Assembly: GCA_009594995.1 (NCBI GenBank)
Contig: VOPR01000039.1
Location: forward strand, 1-64,000
Direction: 5' to 3'
DNA: 64,000 nucleotides
Origin: Nitrospira sp.
GTDB taxonomy: Bacteria > Nitrospirota > Nitrospiria > Nitrospirales > Nitrospiraceae
The translations under genes and the position numbers were made by a program. Positions 61,814 to 64,000 of the stretch are shown here, one piece after another; position 1 is the stretch's first letter, and each line of letters begins with the position of its first letter. Under the pieces are notes generated by a model that made no database searches, was not told the DNA's origin, and saw nothing but the letters and a program-made list of their open reading frames with translations.

Positions 61814-62173
61814 ATGGCGGATCCATTACAGGCATTGCTGGACAGTGCACTCAAGCCGAATCCTTTTCCGCCGACGAGCCGGTACTACGGGGTGAAGACC
61901 ACGTCGATGGTCGGAAGCGACGGGACCATGGTGGTGCATCTGCGACGGCGATTCGTGCAGGCGAGCGACCGCTTCACCGTCGTGCAGGAACATCGAGTGA
62001 CGGCCGGGGAGCGGCTCGACCATCTCGCAGGCACCTATCTGGGCGATCCGGAACAATATTGGCGCTTGTGCGATGCGAACGATACGGTGCGGCCGGACGC
62101 GCTCGTCGAGCGGTTGGATACGGTGGTGCACATCGCGTTACCGGAAGGCGTGACGGGGGTTCCCGGTGCTTAA
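61814..62173 (+). CDS. LysM-domain baseplate protein
   Basis: A 119-residue protein with VVQEHRVTAGERLDHLAGTYLGDPEQYWRLCDAN, a LysM domain as in phage gp53 and Afp7 C-terminal parts. It should sit at the baseplate. AGGAGG lies close to the ATG. Its stop overlaps the GTG start of the following spike gene. Confidence 0.83.
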   Translation: MADPLQALLDSALKPNPFPPTSRYYGVKTTSMVGSDGTMVVHLRRRFVQASDRFTVVQEHRVTAGERLDHLAGTYLGDPEQYWRLCDANDTVRPDALVERLDTVVHIALPEGVTGVPGA

Positions 62174-63290
62174 AGGCGTCCATCTGACAATGCTGGCGGG
62201 GCCGGTGATCCCGTTTCCCGTTCCTCGGCCGGTGCTCGATGCGCTGACCGAAGTGCAGGTGACCAGCGCGACCGGTACGGCGGGCGGGTTTCAGCTGCAG
62301 TTCACGATTCAGAACAAGTCGCCTCTGCAGCAGGCGTTTCTGGTTGCGGCGACGCGGACGCCGTTGATGCGCGTCATTCTGGTGGCGACCATCAACTTGA
62401 TCCCCCACGTGTTGATGGATGGTGTCATCACCAACCAGGAAATCACTTCGGGTGACAAGCCGGGAGAATCGACGCTGACGATCACCGGCGAGGACCTCAC
62501 CAAGGTCATGGATCTGCAGGCGTTCGACGGCTTGCCGTTCCCCGCCATGCCGGCGAATTTGCGTGTCACGGCAATCCTGGCCAAGTATGCGGTCTTCGGC
62601 GTGATTCCGCTCGCCATTCCACCGATCGGGTTCGATGTCCCGATCCCCACGATGCGTATTCCATCGCAGCAGGGCACGGATCTCAACTACATCCTGAAGC
62701 TGGCTGAGGATGCCGGCTACGTGTTCTACATCGATCCGGGTCCCGTGCCCGGCACGAACACGGCCTATTGGGGGCCTCAACTCAAGGTGGGCATTCCACA
62801 ACCAGCCCTCAATGTCGACATGGATTTCGATCGTAACGTGGAGTCGCTCAGCTTTCAGTTCAACTCGACGAAGAAGGATCTGCCCATCGTGATGATTCAC
62901 AATGCCTTGAGCAAGGTGCCCATTCCCATTCCGATTCCCGACATCAATCCCTTGCAGCCACCGTTGGGTCTGGTCGGCCCACCGGTGACGAAACTGTCGA
63001 TGCTGAAGGCCACCGGAAAACTGTCCGCGCCGGAGGCGCTCAACGAGGGATTGAAGGCTTCGAGCGATTCGATGGACGCGGTGACGGGGAGCGGGTCGCT
63101 CGATGTCGCGCGCTATGGCCGGCTCCTGACGTCGCGCGGGTTAGTCGGGGTGCGTGGCGCGGGATTGGCCTTTGATGGTTTGTATTACGTAGACAGTGTG
63201 ACGACGACCATCAAGCGAGGAAGTTGTCAGCAAAGTTTCCGTCTCACGCGCAACGGATTAGTATCCATCACCCCGCTGGTGCCGGTATGA
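62166..63290 (+). CDS. Spike/hub protein, phage late-control gpD-like (Afp8 N-terminal part)
   Basis: A 374-residue protein resembling the gp27/gpD hub: LNLTITGEDLTKVMDL-like GESTLTITGEDLTKVMDL near residue 100, YVFYIDPGPVPGTNTAYWGPQ and VDMDFDRNVESLSFQFN, and a C-terminal YDGLYYVDSVTTTI-like end. It forms the trimeric base of the spike. The start is a GTG overlapping the LysM gene, and the end overlaps the next gene by 4 nt (ATGA). Confidence 0.85.
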   Translation: MLKGVHLTMLAGPVIPFPVPRPVLDALTEVQVTSATGTAGGFQLQFTIQNKSPLQQAFLVAATRTPLMRVILVATINLIPHVLMDGVITNQEITSGDKPGESTLTITGEDLTKVMDLQAFDGLPFPAMPANLRVTAILAKYAVFGVIPLAIPPIGFDVPIPTMRIPSQQGTDLNYILKLAEDAGYVFYIDPGPVPGTNTAYWGPQLKVGIPQPALNVDMDFDRNVESLSFQFNSTKKDLPIVMIHNALSKVPIPIPIPDINPLQPPLGLVGPPVTKLSMLKATGKLSAPEALNEGLKASSDSMDAVTGSGSLDVARYGRLLTSRGLVGVRGAGLAFDGLYYVDSVTTTIKRGSCQQSFRLTRNGLVSITPLVPV

Positions 63291-63802
63291 GCGATGCGCA
63301 GAAATATTACGGGAAGTATCGCGGCACGGTCTTGAACAATATCGACCCCATGCAGATGGGGCGACTACAAGTGCAGGTTCCCGACGTCGCCGGATTGATT
63401 CCGACCTCCTGGGCCATGCCTTGTTTCCCGGCCAGCGGCAAACAAATGGGCGCCTACATGCTGCCGCAAATCGGATCGGGCGTTTGGGTCGAGTTTGAAC
63501 AAGGCAACATGGATTACCCCATCTGGAGCGGCTGTTGGTACGGCAGTGCCGCCGAGGTGCCGGTGCTGGCCTTAGCTGGGATTCCCGCGAGTCCGAACAT
63601 CGTGCTTCAGACGACGGCTCAAAATGCCATTGTGATCAGCGATGTGCCGGGTCCGACCGGCGGGATCATGTTGAAAAGTGCGACCGGGGCTACGCTCATC
63701 GTGAACGACACGGGGATTTACATTCAAAACGGCAAGGGCGCGATGGTCACGCTGGTCGGGCCGGCGGTGACCGTGAATAACGGGGCGCTCACGATCGTGT
63801 GA
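63287..63802 (+). CDS. gp5/VgrG-like spike protein (baseplate assembly V)
   Basis: A 171-residue protein with an OB-fold: YYGKYRGTVLNNIDPMQMGRLQVQVPDV and GSGVWVEFEQGNMDYPIWSG, followed by a repetitive beta-helix (VLQTTAQNAIVISD, MLKSATGATLIVND). It matches the gp5-type spike, the C-terminal part of Afp8. It overlaps the hub gene by 4 nt, so VgrG is split over two genes. A PAAR-like tip gene follows 48 nt later. Confidence 0.88.
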   Translation: MSDAQKYYGKYRGTVLNNIDPMQMGRLQVQVPDVAGLIPTSWAMPCFPASGKQMGAYMLPQIGSGVWVEFEQGNMDYPIWSGCWYGSAAEVPVLALAGIPASPNIVLQTTAQNAIVISDVPGPTGGIMLKSATGATLIVNDTGIYIQNGKGAMVTLVGPAVTVNNGALTIV

Positions 63803-63850
63803 GGCGACCGAACAGCGAGTCTTTCAGGATCGAAGTCGGGGGAGGACAGG

Positions 63851-64000
63851 ATGCCAGGATTTTTGCTGCACCTCGGAGCGACCGTGATGTGCGCGCATGC
63901 GGGGCAAGCGACGCCGGTGGCGCCGAATCCACGCGTGCTCGTCAGCGGGCAACCGACGGTGGCGATGAACAGCCTCTACGTCGTGGCTGGCTGCACGTTG
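63851..64000 (+). CDS. PAAR-like tip protein, cut by window end
   Basis: The first 50 residues of a protein that continues beyond the window. MPGFLLHLGATVMCAHAGQ and VLVSGQPTVAM...YVVAGCTL match PAAR-like (DUF4280-like) tip proteins, which sharpen the spike. Cys and His residues (CAH and GC) would bind metal at the tip. ATG follows a GGAGGACAGG site. The gp25-like, wedge and fibre genes probably follow. Confidence 0.78.
   Translation, partial: MPGFLLHLGATVMCAHAGQATPVAPNPRVLVSGQPTVAMNSLYVVAGCTL

Noticed and set aside
61974..62900. Minus-strand open frame of 308 codons
   Set aside because: It is opposite the LysM and hub genes, has His/Arg-rich composition and no plausible start site.
1..64000. 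CRISPR array or insertion sequence
   Set aside because: No regularly spaced repeats and no transposase signature were noticed.

Overview
The window is chromosomal, GC-rich bacterial DNA with dense coding on both strands. The gene families present (PE-less partial LigD, DUF4403, BON and YtxH stress proteins, hemerythrin, DUF362, HD-GYP, a DUF4157-bearing contractile injection system) suit an environmental Gram-negative of the Nitrospirota (Nitrospira-like) type. That assignment is inference: there is no rRNA or other marker here to prove it. No insertion sequence and no CRISPR array was found; the only mobile-element trace is a truncated tyrosine integrase beside tRNA-Phe.

Layout. 1-6.1 kb: 3' part of a DNA ligase D gene, a zinc-ribbon protein, an orphan sensory-rhodopsin-transducer (ASRT) homologue, a PoxB-like TPP enzyme and an AI-2E-type permease. 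6.1-12.6 kb: leftward genes for envelope/stress functions (BrkB-like protein, holin-X-like protein, tail-anchored helical protein, oxidoreductase, hemerythrin, DUF4403 and BON lipoproteins, YtxH protein); two of them share a palindromic upstream motif. 13.3-18.6 kb: DUF4419 protein, two PilZ-like proteins, very small membrane proteins, integrase remnant, tRNA-Phe(GAA), tRNA-Ser(GCT), a zinc-ribbon protein, a perfect FNR-type box upstream of a terminator-ended hairpin (candidate small RNA), and tRNA-Ser(TGA). 18.7-38.3 kb: mostly housekeeping genes (serS, radical SAM, rhodanese, DUF362, Skp-like chaperone, HD-GYP and HEAT pair, SGNH hydrolase, thioredoxin, zwf, gnd, threonine aldolase, NTP/NDP-exchange-like transporter, a ProA-like protein without the catalytic Cys, methyltransferase and nucleotidyltransferase). 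38.3-46.2 kb: a 1150-residue lipase-CHAT fusion protein and several secreted or membrane proteins.

46.7-64 kb is the most notable region. A sigma-54 activator (AAA+ domain, Fis-type HTH, receiver-like domain lacking the phospho-acceptor Asp) is followed by two copies of an 18-bp palindrome and a textbook -24/-12 promoter. Beyond that lies a long rightward operon for an extracellular contractile injection system (eCIS): small winged-helix protein, sheath, tube, zinc-finger assembly protein, disordered protein, DUF4255 cap protein, AAA+ ATPase, small conserved protein, a DUF4157-annexin-metallopeptidase protein (candidate cargo), two accessory proteins, a second DUF4157 protein, tube-initiator/LysM proteins, spike proteins and a PAAR-like tip cut by the window end. 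Many of these genes overlap by 4 to 8 nt, suggesting translational coupling. Gp25-like, wedge, tape-measure and fibre genes are not in the window and probably lie downstream.

The new combinations offered here are the sigma-54 control of the eCIS, the three-part candidate effector, the FNR-box small RNA candidate and the lipase-CHAT fusion. All rest on reading the sequence and need searches or experiments to confirm.
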